Shown here in pieces: positions 17,355 through 26,855 of a stretch of DNA of 64,000 bases. The first letter of the stretch is position 1; every line of letters begins with the position of its first letter. The stretch is from Aestuariirhabdus litorea. GTDB lineage: Bacteria > Pseudomonadota > Gammaproteobacteria > Pseudomonadales > Aestuariirhabdaceae. The notes beneath the pieces are model-generated. The model was not told the DNA's origin and did no database searches. It was given only the letters and a program-made list of their open reading frames with translations. Both the position numbers and the translations under genes were made by a program. The DNA is taken from contig NZ_QWEZ01000001.1 of NCBI RefSeq assembly GCF_003864255.1, positions 1,860,001 to 1,924,000 on the forward strand. The letters run 5' to 3'.

Positions 17355-18017
17355 ATGACGACGCTCACCCAATCGATCACCCGAAACAGCGTTTCCCTCG
17401 GCCTCTTCTCGATCTTCACCGTGGGGCTGATTGCCCTCACCTACGTGATGACTCAGGAGCGTATCGTCGAGCAGGTTCGCGCCTTCGAGATCAAGGCCCT
17501 AAACGAGATCGTACCGCCCGATGCCTACGACAATGATCTCCTGCAGACCCTGGTCACCGTCGATGACGCTCCCCTGCTGGGGCTGGACGGCTCCCACAAA
17601 GCCTATTTCGCGTTCCACCAGCAGCAGCCGGTGGCGGCCATCCTGCCGGTCTGGGCACCCGATGGCTATAACGGCCGCATCAGTTTGCTGGTGGGGATTC
17701 ACTACAACGGTGAGCTGGCAGCAGTGCGGGTCATTACTCATCGAGAAACCCCGGGCCTTGGCGACGCCATCGATACCAAGGTATCAGACTGGATCCACCA
17801 GTTTCAGGGTCTGTCACTGCTCAACACCGCTCCACGGCAGTGGGGCGTGCAGAAGGACGGTGGCCAGTTCGACCAGTTCACCGGCGCCACCATCACCCCC
17901 CGTGCAATCGTGGGTGCAGTGCATCGCAGCCTGAAGTATTTTGATGAGCACCGCGATGCACTCTTTGCCGAAGCTCGCCTTCAGTTTGAGCAGGCTACCC
18001 CCCAGGAGGTCCAATGA
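17355..18017 (+). CDS. rsxG: Rnf complex flavoprotein subunit G
   Basis: 220-residue subunit with one N-terminal membrane helix (about residues 12-33) and a periplasmic FMN-binding domain. The flavin-attachment motif is in [12 protein letters not shown] near residue 180. The ATG at 17355 is used rather than an upstream in-frame start that would overlap rsxD. The stop overlaps the start of rsxE, and an AGGAGG just upstream serves that gene. Confidence 0.95.
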   Translation: MTTLTQSITRNSVSLGLFSIFTVGLIALTYVMTQERIVEQVRAFEIKALNEIVPPDAYDNDLLQTLVTVDDAPLLGLDGSHKAYFAFHQQQPVAAILPVWAPDGYNGRISLLVGIHYNGELAAVRVITHRETPGLGDAIDTKVSDWIHQFQGLSLLNTAPRQWGVQKDGGQFDQFTGATITPRAIVGAVHRSLKYFDEHRDALFAEARLQFEQATPQEVQ

Positions 18018-18718
18018 TGTCCAAGCGCGCCGACTACCGCACCATCAGTCTTAACGGCCTCTGGAACAACAACCCCGCCCTGGTGCAGTTGCTGGGGCTC
18101 TGCCCGCTGCTGGGGGTATCCAACTCGGTAGTGAATGCACTGGGCCTGGGGATCGCCACCATCTTCGTACTCACTGGCTCTAACATCGCGGTCTCACTGA
18201 TCCGTACCCAGGCCAGCGAAGCGATTCGGCTGCCGGCCTTTGTCATGATCATCGCCTCGCTGACCACCTGCGTCGAGCTGCTGATGCAGGCCTTCACCTA
18301 CGAGCTGTACCAGATCCTGGGCATCTTTATCCCCCTGATCGTCACCAACTGCGCGATTCTGGGGCGCGCCGAGGCCTACGCCGCCAAAAACCCGGTGCTG
18401 CCCTCGGCGGTGGACGGTTTTATGATGGGCACAGGCTTCGCCCTGGTGCTCTTGCTACTGGGGGGCCTGCGAGAGCTGATCGGCAAGGGTACCCTCTTCT
18501 CCGGAATGGAGCTGCTGCTGGGTCCGGGTGCCGCACACTGGGAGCTGGTGGTGTTTGCGGACTACCAGAAGTTCCTGTTCGCCATCCTGCCCCCCGGCGC
18601 TTTTGTTATTATGGGGTTCATCATTGCCGGCAAAAACCTGGTGGATGCTCACCTTAAAGCACGCCAGGCCGCAACCCCCAAACCGACCCCTGCCCTCGAA
18701 GATGCCGAAGCCCCATGA
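18014..18718 (+). CDS. rsxE: Rnf complex subunit E
   Basis: 234-residue membrane subunit homologous to RsxA, with the paired Cys motifs [15 protein letters not shown] and [16 protein letters not shown]. Two adjacent ATGs are possible (18014 and 18017); the AGGAGG at 18004-18009 is better spaced for the second, which gives 233 residues. Its TGA overlaps the nth ATG (ATGA), so nth is translationally coupled. Confidence 0.96.
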   Translation: MMSKRADYRTISLNGLWNNNPALVQLLGLCPLLGVSNSVVNALGLGIATIFVLTGSNIAVSLIRTQASEAIRLPAFVMIIASLTTCVELLMQAFTYELYQILGIFIPLIVTNCAILGRAEAYAAKNPVLPSAVDGFMMGTGFALVLLLLGGLRELIGKGTLFSGMELLLGPGAAHWELVVFADYQKFLFAILPPGAFVIMGFIIAGKNLVDAHLKARQAATPKPTPALEDAEAP

Positions 18719-19353
18719 ATCGAGCCAAGCGAGAGGCGATTTTCAGCCGCTGGCGGACGCTGAATCCCGAGCCCAGGACCGAGCTCAACTACAGCTCCCC
18801 CTTCGAGCTACTGGTGGCGGTACTGCTGTCGGCCCAGGCCACCGATGTGGGGGTCAATAAAGCCACCGCAAAGTTGTTTCCGGTGGCGAACACCCCCGAG
18901 GCGATCCTGGCCCTCGGAGTGGAGGGGCTCAAGCACTACATCAAGACCATCGGCCTGTTCAACAGCAAGGCGGAAAACCTGATCAAGACCTGTCGTATTC
19001 TGGTCGAACAGCACAACAGCCAGGTCCCCGACAATCGAGAGGCTCTGGAGGCCCTGCCGGGGGTGGGGCGAAAGACTGCCAACGTCGTCCTCAATACCGC
19101 CTTTCGTCAACTGGCGATGGCGGTCGACACCCATATTTTCCGGGTCTCGAACCGCACCGGTATCGCGCCGGGTAAAAACGTGCTGGAGGTGGAAAAGCGC
19201 CTGCTGCGGTTAGTACCCGCGGAGTTCCTGCTCGACGCCCATCACTGGCTGATCCTGCACGGACGTTACATCTGCAAGGCGCGCACGCCCCAATGCACCG
19301 CCTGCCCGATCGAAGACCTGTGCGAGTACCGCAAGAAAACCTCTGAAAAATAG
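18715..19353 (+). CDS. nth: Endonuclease III (base-excision DNA glycosylase/AP lyase)
   Basis: 212-residue HhH-GPD enzyme that removes oxidised pyrimidines and nicks the AP site. The helix-hairpin-helix [12 protein letters not shown] contains the catalytic Lys; the catalytic Asp is in [12 protein letters not shown]. The 4Fe-4S cluster motif is [17 protein letters not shown] (C-X6-C-X2-C-X5-C). It is the last gene of the rnf operon, an arrangement also found in E. coli and pseudomonads. Confidence 0.97.
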   Translation: MNRAKREAIFSRWRTLNPEPRTELNYSSPFELLVAVLLSAQATDVGVNKATAKLFPVANTPEAILALGVEGLKHYIKTIGLFNSKAENLIKTCRILVEQHNSQVPDNREALEALPGVGRKTANVVLNTAFRQLAMAVDTHIFRVSNRTGIAPGKNVLEVEKRLLRLVPAEFLLDAHHWLILHGRYICKARTPQCTACPIEDLCEYRKKTSEK

Positions 19354-19422
19354 CGCCCCGAGCGTTAGCCCGGCGCCGCGTCGGGATGCCCTCTGAACAG
19401 GGCTGCAATCAAGGGGGCAGTC

Positions 19423-19830
19423 TCAGGCGCTGGCCTTGCTGTAGTACTGGTCGTGGTAGATCCGCTCAATCCGCGAGAGGCTATTATCAAAACTGACGTC
19501 GTACTGCTCCTCCTCCTGCCAGTAGAGGAATACTGCGCCCACCCGGAAACCCTCACCGCTGCGCTCACAACTCACCACCTGAGCAGCGACATTATCCAGC
19601 GAGATGTAGGGACCACGAAAAGAGAGATAGAGGCGATTGCCCTTCTTGTAGGGCATATTGCACTGCAGGGCGAGACCATAGCGATTAAAATCGACCCCGG
19701 CGGCAGCCCGCCAGTCTGACGCCAGAGAGAAGATTGAACGCTGCCGCACCCGAATACTCAGATCCGGAATCGGAAGACGCTCCTTCATGCGGCGATTGGG
19801 GTTAACACCCTGATCTTTCTTAGCTCCCAT
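19423..19830 (-). CDS. PilZ-like domain protein
   Basis: 135-residue soluble protein that I assign tentatively to PilZ, the c-di-GMP-binding fold. Evidence is an N-terminal Arg-rich RRMKERLPI (compare RxxxR) and, some 30 residues on, GVDFNRYGLAL in place of D/NxSxxG; beta-strand-like alternation follows. The second motif is degenerate, so c-di-GMP binding is not certain. The ATG at 19830 has CAGGGA about 8 bases upstream and is preferred to a TTG 12 bases earlier. It is convergent with nth, 69 bases apart. Confidence 0.6.
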   Translation of the reverse strand: MGAKKDQGVNPNRRMKERLPIPDLSIRVRQRSIFSLASDWRAAAGVDFNRYGLALQCNMPYKKGNRLYLSFRGPYISLDNVAAQVVSCERSGEGFRVGAVFLYWQEEEQYDVSFDNSLSRIERIYHDQYYSKASA

Positions 19831-19962
19831 AATCCCTGCCAACAGCTATCCATTTCTTGAACGCTAACTGTACCACATTGGCAATGATCCTGGGCAATCC
19901 CACTGCATATTGTGACTCACTTTGCTAGAATGCCCTCCCCCTCTCACAATACAGATGCCCCC

Positions 19963-21108
19963 ATGTCCGAGCTATCCCCCACACTGCAATTTGCCATGGA
20001 CCTGATCCGCCGCCCTTCGGTTACACCGGACGATGCTGACTGCCAGCAGATGATGATCTCGCGCCTGCAGCCCCTGGGCTTCGAGGTGGAGCAGATGCGG
20101 TTTGGGGAAGTCGATAACCTCTGGTTGCGGCGAGGTAGCGAAGGCCCTCTGTTTGCCTTTGCTGGCCACACCGACGTGGTTCCCACCGGTTCCCTGGAGC
20201 AGTGGCACAGCAACCCCTTCCAGCCGGAAATCCACGACGGCATGCTCTTCGGCCGCGGTGCCGCGGATATGAAGGGCAGCCTCGCCGCCTTCGTCACCGC
20301 CTGCGAACGCTTTGTCCAACGGCATCCCGACCATAAGGGCTCCATCGCCCTGCTGATCACGGCCGACGAAGAGGGGCCGGCGATCAACGGCACCCGTAAG
20401 GTGGTAGAAGCCCTGCAGCAGCGCGGCGAGACCATCGACTGGTGTCTGGTGGGGGAACCTTCCAGCACCGCCAGCCTGGGTGATGTGGTGAAAAATGGCC
20501 GCCGAGGCTCCCTCGGGGCTGACCTCTGGATCAAGGGGATTCAGGGACACGTGGCCTATCCACACCTGGCGCAGAATCCGATCCACCAGGCGCTGCCTTT
20601 CCTGGCCGAACTGGCGGCCACCGAGTGGGACCAGGGCAATGCGTTCTTCCCACCCACCAGTTTTCAGATCTCCAACATCCAGAGTGGTACCGGCGCCACC
20701 AACGTGATCCCGGGGGAAGCCCACGTCATGTTCAATTTCCGCTTCTCCACCGAAACCTCGGCCCCTGAGCTGCAGGCCCGGGTGGAGGCGATGCTGGAAC
20801 GGCACGGCGTCGACCATGAGATCGAGTGGCGCCTGTTTGGCGAACCATTCCTCACCTCCCGGGGCGAGCTGGTCGATGCCACGGTGGCCGCGATCCGTGA
20901 TGTAACCGGCACCGACACCGAACTCTCCACCTCCGGAGGTACCTCCGACGGACGCTTTATCGCCCCCACCGGCGCCCAGGTGGTTGAGCTAGGCCCTTGC
21001 AATGCCACTATCCATAAGGTGAACGAGTGCGTTAAAGCCAGCGATCTCGACCTGCTGAGCCAGGTCTACCAGAACATTCTCCAGCGCCTGCTGACGGATA
21101 CCCCCTGA
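19963..21108 (+). CDS. dapE: Succinyl-diaminopimelate desuccinylase DapE
   Basis: 381-residue M20 metallopeptidase-family enzyme that hydrolyses N-succinyl-LL-DAP to LL-DAP. Metal ligands and catalytic residues are in [39 protein letters not shown] and the C-terminal [10 protein letters not shown]. The ATG at 19963 gives [15 protein letters not shown], which matches the family N-terminus; upstream in-frame starts add a Pro/Ser-rich stretch with no support. It is followed directly by rlmA (TGATG overlap). With dapC and dapD it shows the succinylase lysine route. Confidence 0.96.
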   Translation: MSELSPTLQFAMDLIRRPSVTPDDADCQQMMISRLQPLGFEVEQMRFGEVDNLWLRRGSEGPLFAFAGHTDVVPTGSLEQWHSNPFQPEIHDGMLFGRGAADMKGSLAAFVTACERFVQRHPDHKGSIALLITADEEGPAINGTRKVVEALQQRGETIDWCLVGEPSSTASLGDVVKNGRRGSLGADLWIKGIQGHVAYPHLAQNPIHQALPFLAELAATEWDQGNAFFPPTSFQISNIQSGTGATNVIPGEAHVMFNFRFSTETSAPELQARVEAMLERHGVDHEIEWRLFGEPFLTSRGELVDATVAAIRDVTGTDTELSTSGGTSDGRFIAPTGAQVVELGPCNATIHKVNECVKASDLDLLSQVYQNILQRLLTDTP

Positions 21109-21977
21109 TGCCCGGCCTCAGTCACTGGTGCTGTCCCCACTGCCGTTGTCCCCTGCAGGCGGAGGGAAACAGCTGGCGCTGTGCCAATAACCACAGCTTC
21201 GATCGAGCCCGCCAGGGCTACGTCAACCTGCTCCCCAGCAACCGCAAACAGAGCAAGCAACCCGGTGACAGCCCGGAGATGGTTAACGCCCGCAGTCGCT
21301 TTCTGGACACCGGTCACTACCACCCACTGCGCGAGGCGGTTCTCTCCCTGCTCCAGGGTCGATTCGATGACACAGCGGGCAGCTGGCTTGATGCCGGTTG
21401 CGGCGAAGGCTGGTACACCGCGGCCCTGGCATCGGCCTTACCCGCCATGCAGGGATTTGCGTTCGACATTTCAAAGTGCGCAGTCAGTGCCTGCTGTCGA
21501 CGCAGCAAAGCCATCGAGTGGGCGGTCGCCTCAGTCGCCGACATCCCCCTGGCCGATGCCAGTATGCGATTTATCCTCAGTATTTTTTCTCGCATCGACT
21601 GGGTCCAGTTCGAGCGCATCCTGGTCAACGAGGGGCTGCTGCTGGCGGTCACCCCCGGTAGCCACCACCTGCTCGAGCTACGCCAGGCGATCTATCGCGA
21701 GGTGCGCCTGCACGAGGAGGAGAAGCCCCTCAAAGAGATGCCAACCACCTTCGAGTGCATCGCCACCGAGTCATGCCAGTTCAATGTTCACCTCGAGAAC
21801 CAGCAGCAGATTCAGGACCTGCTGGCCATGACCCCCCACTACTGGCACATCAAGGCCGACCAGCGCGAACGATTAGCACAACTACCGAACCTCACTACCC
21901 GAGCCGATTTCAGGTTAACCCTGTTCCAGAAAAAATCCGCCCAAGCTCCGGCGCTAAACCCCTGGGCTAAACCCTGA
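21108..21977 (+). CDS. rlmA: 23S rRNA (guanine-N1) methyltransferase RlmA
   Basis: 289-residue SAM-dependent methyltransferase. The N-terminal zinc site has C9, C12, C25 and H29 (CCPHC...WRCANNH), followed by SFDRARQGYVNLL, the RlmA-type signature. The SAM motif is WLDAGCGEGWYTAAL near residue 93. RlmA proteins methylate G745 (type I) or G748 (type II); I infer type I from the group of organisms. It overlaps the dapE stop by one base. Confidence 0.9.
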   Translation: MPGLSHWCCPHCRCPLQAEGNSWRCANNHSFDRARQGYVNLLPSNRKQSKQPGDSPEMVNARSRFLDTGHYHPLREAVLSLLQGRFDDTAGSWLDAGCGEGWYTAALASALPAMQGFAFDISKCAVSACCRRSKAIEWAVASVADIPLADASMRFILSIFSRIDWVQFERILVNEGLLLAVTPGSHHLLELRQAIYREVRLHEEEKPLKEMPTTFECIATESCQFNVHLENQQQIQDLLAMTPHYWHIKADQRERLAQLPNLTTRADFRLTLFQKKSAQAPALNPWAKP

Positions 21978-21991
21978 CAACTGATCCCACC

Positions 21992-22258
21992 ATGAACAAA
22001 CAGCAGCTGCGTCTTCATCTTTTGCGGATGGCCCAAAACCCCCAGCACAGTTTCCAGATCTTCGTTGCAGGAGTATTTCTGTTTTCTGTGGGTGTCGGCG
22101 CTATACTGTACGCCGAGCACCGCCTGGCTCCATCGGTGTCGCGGGAGTTGCTGGCCAGCCTGGGGATGCTGATCGCCGGCGCCGGTGTGGTGGTGACTCT
22201 TAGCGGTTATTTGCGTCTGTGCGCGGGACGCGTTCTCAAACTCTTCTTCGGCGACTGA
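21992..22258 (+). CDS. Small two-helix membrane protein, unknown function
   Basis: 88 residues. Hydrophobic stretches at about 22-42 (FQIFVAGVFLFSVGVGAILYA) and 52-74 suggest two membrane helices, with a basic N-terminus. No family recognised. It lies 14 bases after rlmA and 2 bases before the next gene, so it seems part of the dapE-rlmA transcript. Confidence 0.7.
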   Translation: MNKQQLRLHLLRMAQNPQHSFQIFVAGVFLFSVGVGAILYAEHRLAPSVSRELLASLGMLIAGAGVVVTLSGYLRLCAGRVLKLFFGD

Positions 22259-22260
22259 CC

Positions 22261-22647
22261 ATGCTGCAACCCGATATAGAAATCTACATCAAAAACACCA
22301 GTATCAATGCCATCCGCGACTGGTTGAGCGCAACCTTTGAGGCGGTTGAAGAGGGGCAGCACCGTGGCCACAGCTACCGATTCCAGGTGTTTCATGAGGG
22401 TCAGGGAATCCCTGTGATGGTGGTAGAAAAAGCGGCGGGGAAATCCTTTACCAGTGTCTGGTTTGACTCCAGCGCGACCCCCTGGAACGACGACCTCAGC
22501 TGCGCCCGTGACGCCCATCGACAGCTGGAGCGCCCGGTTCGATGCAACGGCGGTTTCTGGGAGGATGGCAGCGAAGCAATGGACACCTGGGTGGAGGTAT
22601 CGGAGCAGGGCGAACAACTCATTGAGTGGGCGCAGACTGAGAGCTAA
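22261..22647 (+). CDS. Conserved-looking hypothetical protein, 128 aa
   Basis: Soluble acidic protein with no motif I recognise. The N-terminal IEIYIKNTSINAIRDWL looks like a beta-alpha unit, and the C-terminal part is rich in Glu and Trp. The ATG at 22261 is 2 bases after the previous gene; the upstream in-frame start would overlap it. Codon use matches its neighbours, and close spacing supports that it is real. It ends before the plsB promoter. Confidence 0.7.
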   Translation: MLQPDIEIYIKNTSINAIRDWLSATFEAVEEGQHRGHSYRFQVFHEGQGIPVMVVEKAAGKSFTSVWFDSSATPWNDDLSCARDAHRQLERPVRCNGGFWEDGSEAMDTWVEVSEQGEQLIEWAQTES

Positions 22648-22674
22648 GTTGGTCCCATTGCTCACCCGAGGGCG

Positions 22675-22680
22675 TATAAT
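22675..22680 (+). promoter_or_regulatory. plsB -10 element
   Basis: TATAAT in GGCGTATAATAGCCCCC, 37 bases before the plsB ATG. A TTGGTC at 22649 is 20 bases away, too far for a good -35, so only the -10 is claimed. Confidence 0.55.
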
Positions 22681-22716
22681 AGCCCCCGATTCCACAGGTC
22701 CCTTACTGCCGCCTCC

Positions 22717-25179
22717 ATGAACCGACTCTTTACCTCCCGCTTTCTCTTTAACCTGCTCAGACCACTCCAGAATCTCTGGGTTCGCCCGACCCTGGACGGT
22801 CTCGACAACCTCAACCCCCTCGATCCCGAGCGTCCTGTCTGTTATGTGCTGTCACAACGGTCACTGAGCGACCTGCTGGTACTGGAGCAGCAGTGCATCA
22901 AGGCGGGGTTACCGAGGCCCTATCAGGCGATGCTGCCGGCCGAGATCGAGGAGCCCCGTGCCTACTTTTACCTGTCCCAGGCCCAGGGACTGATCCTGCA
23001 ACGTGACCGTATGCTATCGGCCCAGCGGCTTGCCCGCCTGCTGCATTGGGTTGGGGAAGCGCCTCACCGCGATGTACAGCTGGTTCCCGTGAGCTTTTTC
23101 TGGGGACGTGCGCCGGATAAAGAGGAATCCCTGCTCAAGTTGCTGTTTGCCTATAACTACAGCGTGGGCGGTCGCTTTAGAAAGTTCATCACCACCCTGC
23201 TGCTGGGCCGCCAGACGATGATCCACTTCAACCACCCTCTGTCACTGCGGGAGCTGGTGGATGAGGGGATGGACCCGGCGCGAACCATGCGCAAGGCCAA
23301 CCGTATTTTAAGGGTTCACTTCCGTCAGCAACGTACCTCGGTGGTAGGGCCCGATCTCTCCCACCGGCGCACCCTGGTGAGCGGCTTGGTGAAGACCCAT
23401 GCGGTTCAGCTGGCGATCGAGGAGGAGGCAAAAAGCAGTGGTCTCAAGCCGGCCCAGATTGAGGGTCGCGCCCGCCTCTACGCCAACGAGATCGCATCCG
23501 ACTACACCATCTCCGCCATCCGCTTTCTGGAATCCCTGCTGAGCTGGTTCTGGAACCGGATCTACCAGGGCATCGAAGTCCATAACCTGGAGCAGATCAA
23601 GGAGTACGCCAAGCGCCAACACGCCCTGGTCTATGTGCCTTGCCATCGCAGCCACATCGACTACCTGCTGCTCTCCTACCTGCTCTATCGCAACGGCCTC
23701 ACCCCGCCCCATATCGCCGCCGGCATAAACCTCAACATGCCACTGGTTGGCGGCCTGCTTCGTCGCTGTGGCGCCTTTTTCATGCGCCGTAGCTTTCGCG
23801 ACAACGCACTTTACACCGCCGTCTTCAACGAGTACCTGCACACCCTTTTCACCCGTGGTTTTCCGGTGGAGTACTTTGTTGAGGGGGGGCGCAGTCGCAC
23901 CGGCCGTACCCTTAAACCCCGCACCGGCATGCTCGCCATCACCCTGCGCAGCTTCCTGCGCGACCACCGTCGACCAATCACCTTTGTGCCAATCTACGTG
24001 GGGTACGAACGGGTGCTCGAAGGCAACACCTATCTCGGAGAACTGCGCGGCAAGAGCAAGAAAAAGGAGTCTCCTCTCGATATTATTCGCACCCTGCGCG
24101 GCCTCAACAGCTCCTTCGGCAAGGTGCGGGTCACCTTCGGCGAACCCCTCGAGCTGGAACCCTTCCTGGACGCCCACAGCGATCAATGGCGCACGGCCGA
24201 CAAGGACCCCCGCAGCCCGGCTCCCGAGTGGTTATCCCCCCTCACCAACCAGCTGGCCACCCGTATCGCCAGCCACATCAATGGCGCTGCCGCCATCAAC
24301 CCGGTCAACCTGATCGCCATGGTCCTGCTCTCAACCCGTAACCAGGCACTGGGAGAGGAGGTGCTGGTGAGCCAGCTTGACAGCTACCTGAAATTGCTGC
24401 AGCAGGTTCCCTACGCCCCCCATGTCACCCACCCGGAGATGAGCGCGGCGGAGCTGATTCAGTATGTGGAAAACCTGGGACTGGTGGCCCGCCGCAGTGA
24501 CTCACTAGGGGACATCCTCTTCCTGGAGGGCAACAACGCGGTATTAATGACCTACTACCGCAACAACATCCTGCACCTGTTTGCCATTCCTTCGCTGCTG
24601 GCCAACTATTTCATCAACGCCCACCGGGTGTCAGAGGCGGAGCTGATCGAGTTCAGCGCGCTCCTCTACCCCTATCTCAGCTCTGAGCTGTTCCTCCACT
24701 ACGACGAGTCGCAGGTACCCGAGCTGATCCGCCGCTGGCTGGCGGCCATGGTGGAGCAGGGGCTGTTGATCGCCGAACAGGGGGATTATCGCCGCCCCGA
24801 CAGCAGCTCCCCCGCGTTCGTGATTCTCAACCTGCTGGGCAAAGCGATCGCACCCACCCTGGAGCGTTTTTACATCGTGGCGAGCCTGCTCGACAGCAGT
24901 CACCACCACCCCATGACCGCCCAGGAGCTGGAGAACCAGTGCCATGACCTGGCCCAGAGGCTCTCCATCATTAACGGTCTCAATGCACCGGAGTTTTTCG
25001 ACAAGGCGCTGTTCCGCAACCTCATCAACACCTTACAGCAGAGGGAGGCAGTGGTTCAGGAGGCGGATGCAACGCTCTGTGCCAGCGATCCCCTGAGCGG
25101 ATTATTGACCAACGCCCGGCGGGTGCTGACGGCGGATGTGCGTCACAGCATCACCCAGGTGACGCGGGGGAATCAGTAG
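22717..25179 (+). CDS. plsB: Glycerol-3-phosphate acyltransferase PlsB
   Basis: 820-residue inner-membrane enzyme that acylates sn-glycerol-3-phosphate from acyl-ACP or acyl-CoA, the first step of phospholipid synthesis. The HX4D catalytic motif is in PCHRSHIDYLLLSY (His310, Asp315); block III is FVEGGRSRTGRTL and block IV is FVPIYVGYERV. Length agrees with E. coli PlsB (807). Its last 29 bases overlap the convergent rsmJ stop region. Confidence 0.97.
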   Translation: MNRLFTSRFLFNLLRPLQNLWVRPTLDGLDNLNPLDPERPVCYVLSQRSLSDLLVLEQQCIKAGLPRPYQAMLPAEIEEPRAYFYLSQAQGLILQRDRMLSAQRLARLLHWVGEAPHRDVQLVPVSFFWGRAPDKEESLLKLLFAYNYSVGGRFRKFITTLLLGRQTMIHFNHPLSLRELVDEGMDPARTMRKANRILRVHFRQQRTSVVGPDLSHRRTLVSGLVKTHAVQLAIEEEAKSSGLKPAQIEGRARLYANEIASDYTISAIRFLESLLSWFWNRIYQGIEVHNLEQIKEYAKRQHALVYVPCHRSHIDYLLLSYLLYRNGLTPPHIAAGINLNMPLVGGLLRRCGAFFMRRSFRDNALYTAVFNEYLHTLFTRGFPVEYFVEGGRSRTGRTLKPRTGMLAITLRSFLRDHRRPITFVPIYVGYERVLEGNTYLGELRGKSKKKESPLDIIRTLRGLNSSFGKVRVTFGEPLELEPFLDAHSDQWRTADKDPRSPAPEWLSPLTNQLATRIASHINGAAAINPVNLIAMVLLSTRNQALGEEVLVSQLDSYLKLLQQVPYAPHVTHPEMSAAELIQYVENLGLVARRSDSLGDILFLEGNNAVLMTYYRNNILHLFAIPSLLANYFINAHRVSEAELIEFSALLYPYLSSELFLHYDESQVPELIRRWLAAMVEQGLLIAEQGDYRRPDSSSPAFVILNLLGKAIAPTLERFYIVASLLDSSHHHPMTAQELENQCHDLAQRLSIINGLNAPEFFDKALFRNLINTLQQREAVVQEADATLCASDPLSGLLTNARRVLTADVRHSITQVTRGNQ

Positions 25180-25966
25180 CGGCGGGCAGGGCGGCCCGCA
25201 CGTAGAGGTCGAAGCGCCCCGATTTTCCCTCCAGGCTGTAGTCGGGCTTACGCTCCCCCAGCCAGGGGGCCTGGCGCGGGCGCTTGACCACCACCCGATA
25301 ACGGGCCACCTCCCAGGCCAGTGGCAGCAAGCTGTCGGCATCCAGGTCGTCCCCCAGCAGCTCCCGGAAGACTCGCATCTCCTTTTTAACCAGTGCGGAT
25401 TTGGTGCGATGGGGGAACATCGGGTCCAGGTATACCACATCCCATTGTGTTCCCTCGGCGGCAGCCTCCGCCAGAAACGTCTGCGCATGGGCTCGCTGCA
25501 GACGCATCCGACCCAGCACCTCGGCCACTTCGGGCTCGTACCGTCCTCGCTCCAGTCCGTCACGCAGCAGGGTATAGACCGCCGGTGCCCGTTCCAGCAG
25601 GGTCACCTCACAGCCCTGGGTCGCGAACACAAAACTGTCACGTCCCAATCCCGCGGTGGCATCCAGTACACTGGGACGGTAGCTCCCCTTGAGACCCAGG
25701 GCGCGAATAATCGACTGTCCCTTACCGCCGCCAAAGCGCCGACGATGATCAACGGCGCCACTGGCAAAATCGACCCGCACCGGACCGGGAGCCCCCTTCC
25801 CCCCCTGCTGTAAACTCCAGCCATCCTCGCCCAAAACCAGGGCGACACGGTTTGATGGCAGCTCTGCAGGCGCCTCCTCCAGGAAGCTAACCTGTAAATC
25901 GCCAGCCGTGTCACGGGCCTGATCCACCCATGCGGGGCTTTGCGCTATAACAACCAGATCCAACAC
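25151..25966 (-). CDS. rsmJ: 16S rRNA (guanine-1516-N2) methyltransferase RsmJ
   Basis: About 271-residue SAM-dependent methyltransferase. Signatures are VDFASGAVDHRRRFGGGKGQ, the SAM site VLDATAGLGRDSFVFA and the very conserved VVYLDPMFPHRTKSALVKKEMR. The start is uncertain: no ATG is usable. The GTG at 25966 follows AGG at a fair distance and fits the family length; a TTG at 25990 would add eight residues. It overlaps plsB by 29 bases tail to tail. Confidence 0.9.
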   Translation of the reverse strand: MLDLVVIAQSPAWVDQARDTAGDLQVSFLEEAPAELPSNRVALVLGEDGWSLQQGGKGAPGPVRVDFASGAVDHRRRFGGGKGQSIIRALGLKGSYRPSVLDATAGLGRDSFVFATQGCEVTLLERAPAVYTLLRDGLERGRYEPEVAEVLGRMRLQRAHAQTFLAEAAAEGTQWDVVYLDPMFPHRTKSALVKKEMRVFRELLGDDLDADSLLPLAWEVARYRVVVKRPRQAPWLGERKPDYSLEGKSGRFDLYVRAALPAATDSPASPG

Positions 25967-26042
25967 GATCGATAACCTATCAACAAACAAACTAAAGGGA
26001 GGCTCAATTTTATCCCATTCGCGCCGATAAACCCCATTAAGA

Positions 26043-26855
26043 TTGAGCCTCGGACCCCTTACTGTGGATATCAGTGCCTCCCCTCTCCCTAACCCCCACT
26101 CCGCCGCCGATACCCAGGGGCTGGATCCCCGCAGTTCATTGCGTTACCAGATACTGGCGCACACCTTTGGCGTCCGTATTGAGGCGCCACTGGGGCTGGG
26201 CAAGGCAGAGGCAAGTAGTGACCCGGTCGCCCCCAGGGTAAACGCCGTCAGCGCCTCTGCACAGCCGGTGCTCGAGCGCAGCAGCAGCCGCGTCATTAAC
26301 CAAAGCCAAAGCTTGCAGGTCAGCGGTCAAGCGGAGAGCGAAGTCGTAGTGAATGATCCGCTGGCGATTGATTTGGGAGGCGATGGTTTCTCCACCACTT
26401 CGGTCGAGCAGGGAATCTGGTTTGATATCAATGGCGACGGCCACAAGGAGTTGACCAGTTTCGTCACCGGGAACGATGCCTTTCTCGCACTGGACCTCAA
26501 CAACAACGGCACCATCGACAGTGGCCGGGAGCTGTTCGGTGACCAACTGGGAGCGCGAAACGGCTTCGAGCAGGCCGCCAGCCTCGACAGCAACGGTGAT
26601 GGCTACCTGGACGCCATGGACGAGCAGTTCCATCGGCTGAGCCTGGTGACTCTGGGCGAAGATCGGCAGCTTCAACAGCAGTCTCTGGCACAGGCGGGGA
26701 TCAGCCGTATCGGGCTCGCCTATCGCGACACTCACCAGGCAATTAACACCTACGACAGTATCCGCCAGCTGGGCACCGTCGATACCGTCGACGGGCTACG
26801 CCTCGACAGTGCCGACCTGATGCTGGGAGCCCGCAGTCCGGCTCAGGAAAAATAG
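26043..26855 (+). CDS. Orphan RTX-toxin-type calcium-binding protein
   Basis: About 271 residues. Residues 105-168 (DPLAIDLGGDGFSTTSVEQG, then WFDINGDGHKE and LDLNNNGTIDSGRELFGDQ) match a module found in large RTX/FrpC-like proteins, with EF-hand-like Asp loops at about 129, 151 and 180. No signal peptide, RTX nonapeptides or membrane helices are seen, and no type I secretion genes are nearby. The N-terminal 100 residues are low-complexity Ser/Ala/Gln. The start is poorly defined: a TTG at 26043, or a GTG seven codons later, without a clear ribosome site. The 3' end overlaps uppP by 13 bases. Function unknown. Confidence 0.72.
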   Translation: MSLGPLTVDISASPLPNPHSAADTQGLDPRSSLRYQILAHTFGVRIEAPLGLGKAEASSDPVAPRVNAVSASAQPVLERSSSRVINQSQSLQVSGQAESEVVVNDPLAIDLGGDGFSTTSVEQGIWFDINGDGHKELTSFVTGNDAFLALDLNNNGTIDSGRELFGDQLGARNGFEQAASLDSNGDGYLDAMDEQFHRLSLVTLGEDRQLQQQSLAQAGISRIGLAYRDTHQAINTYDSIRQLGTVDTVDGLRLDSADLMLGARSPAQEK

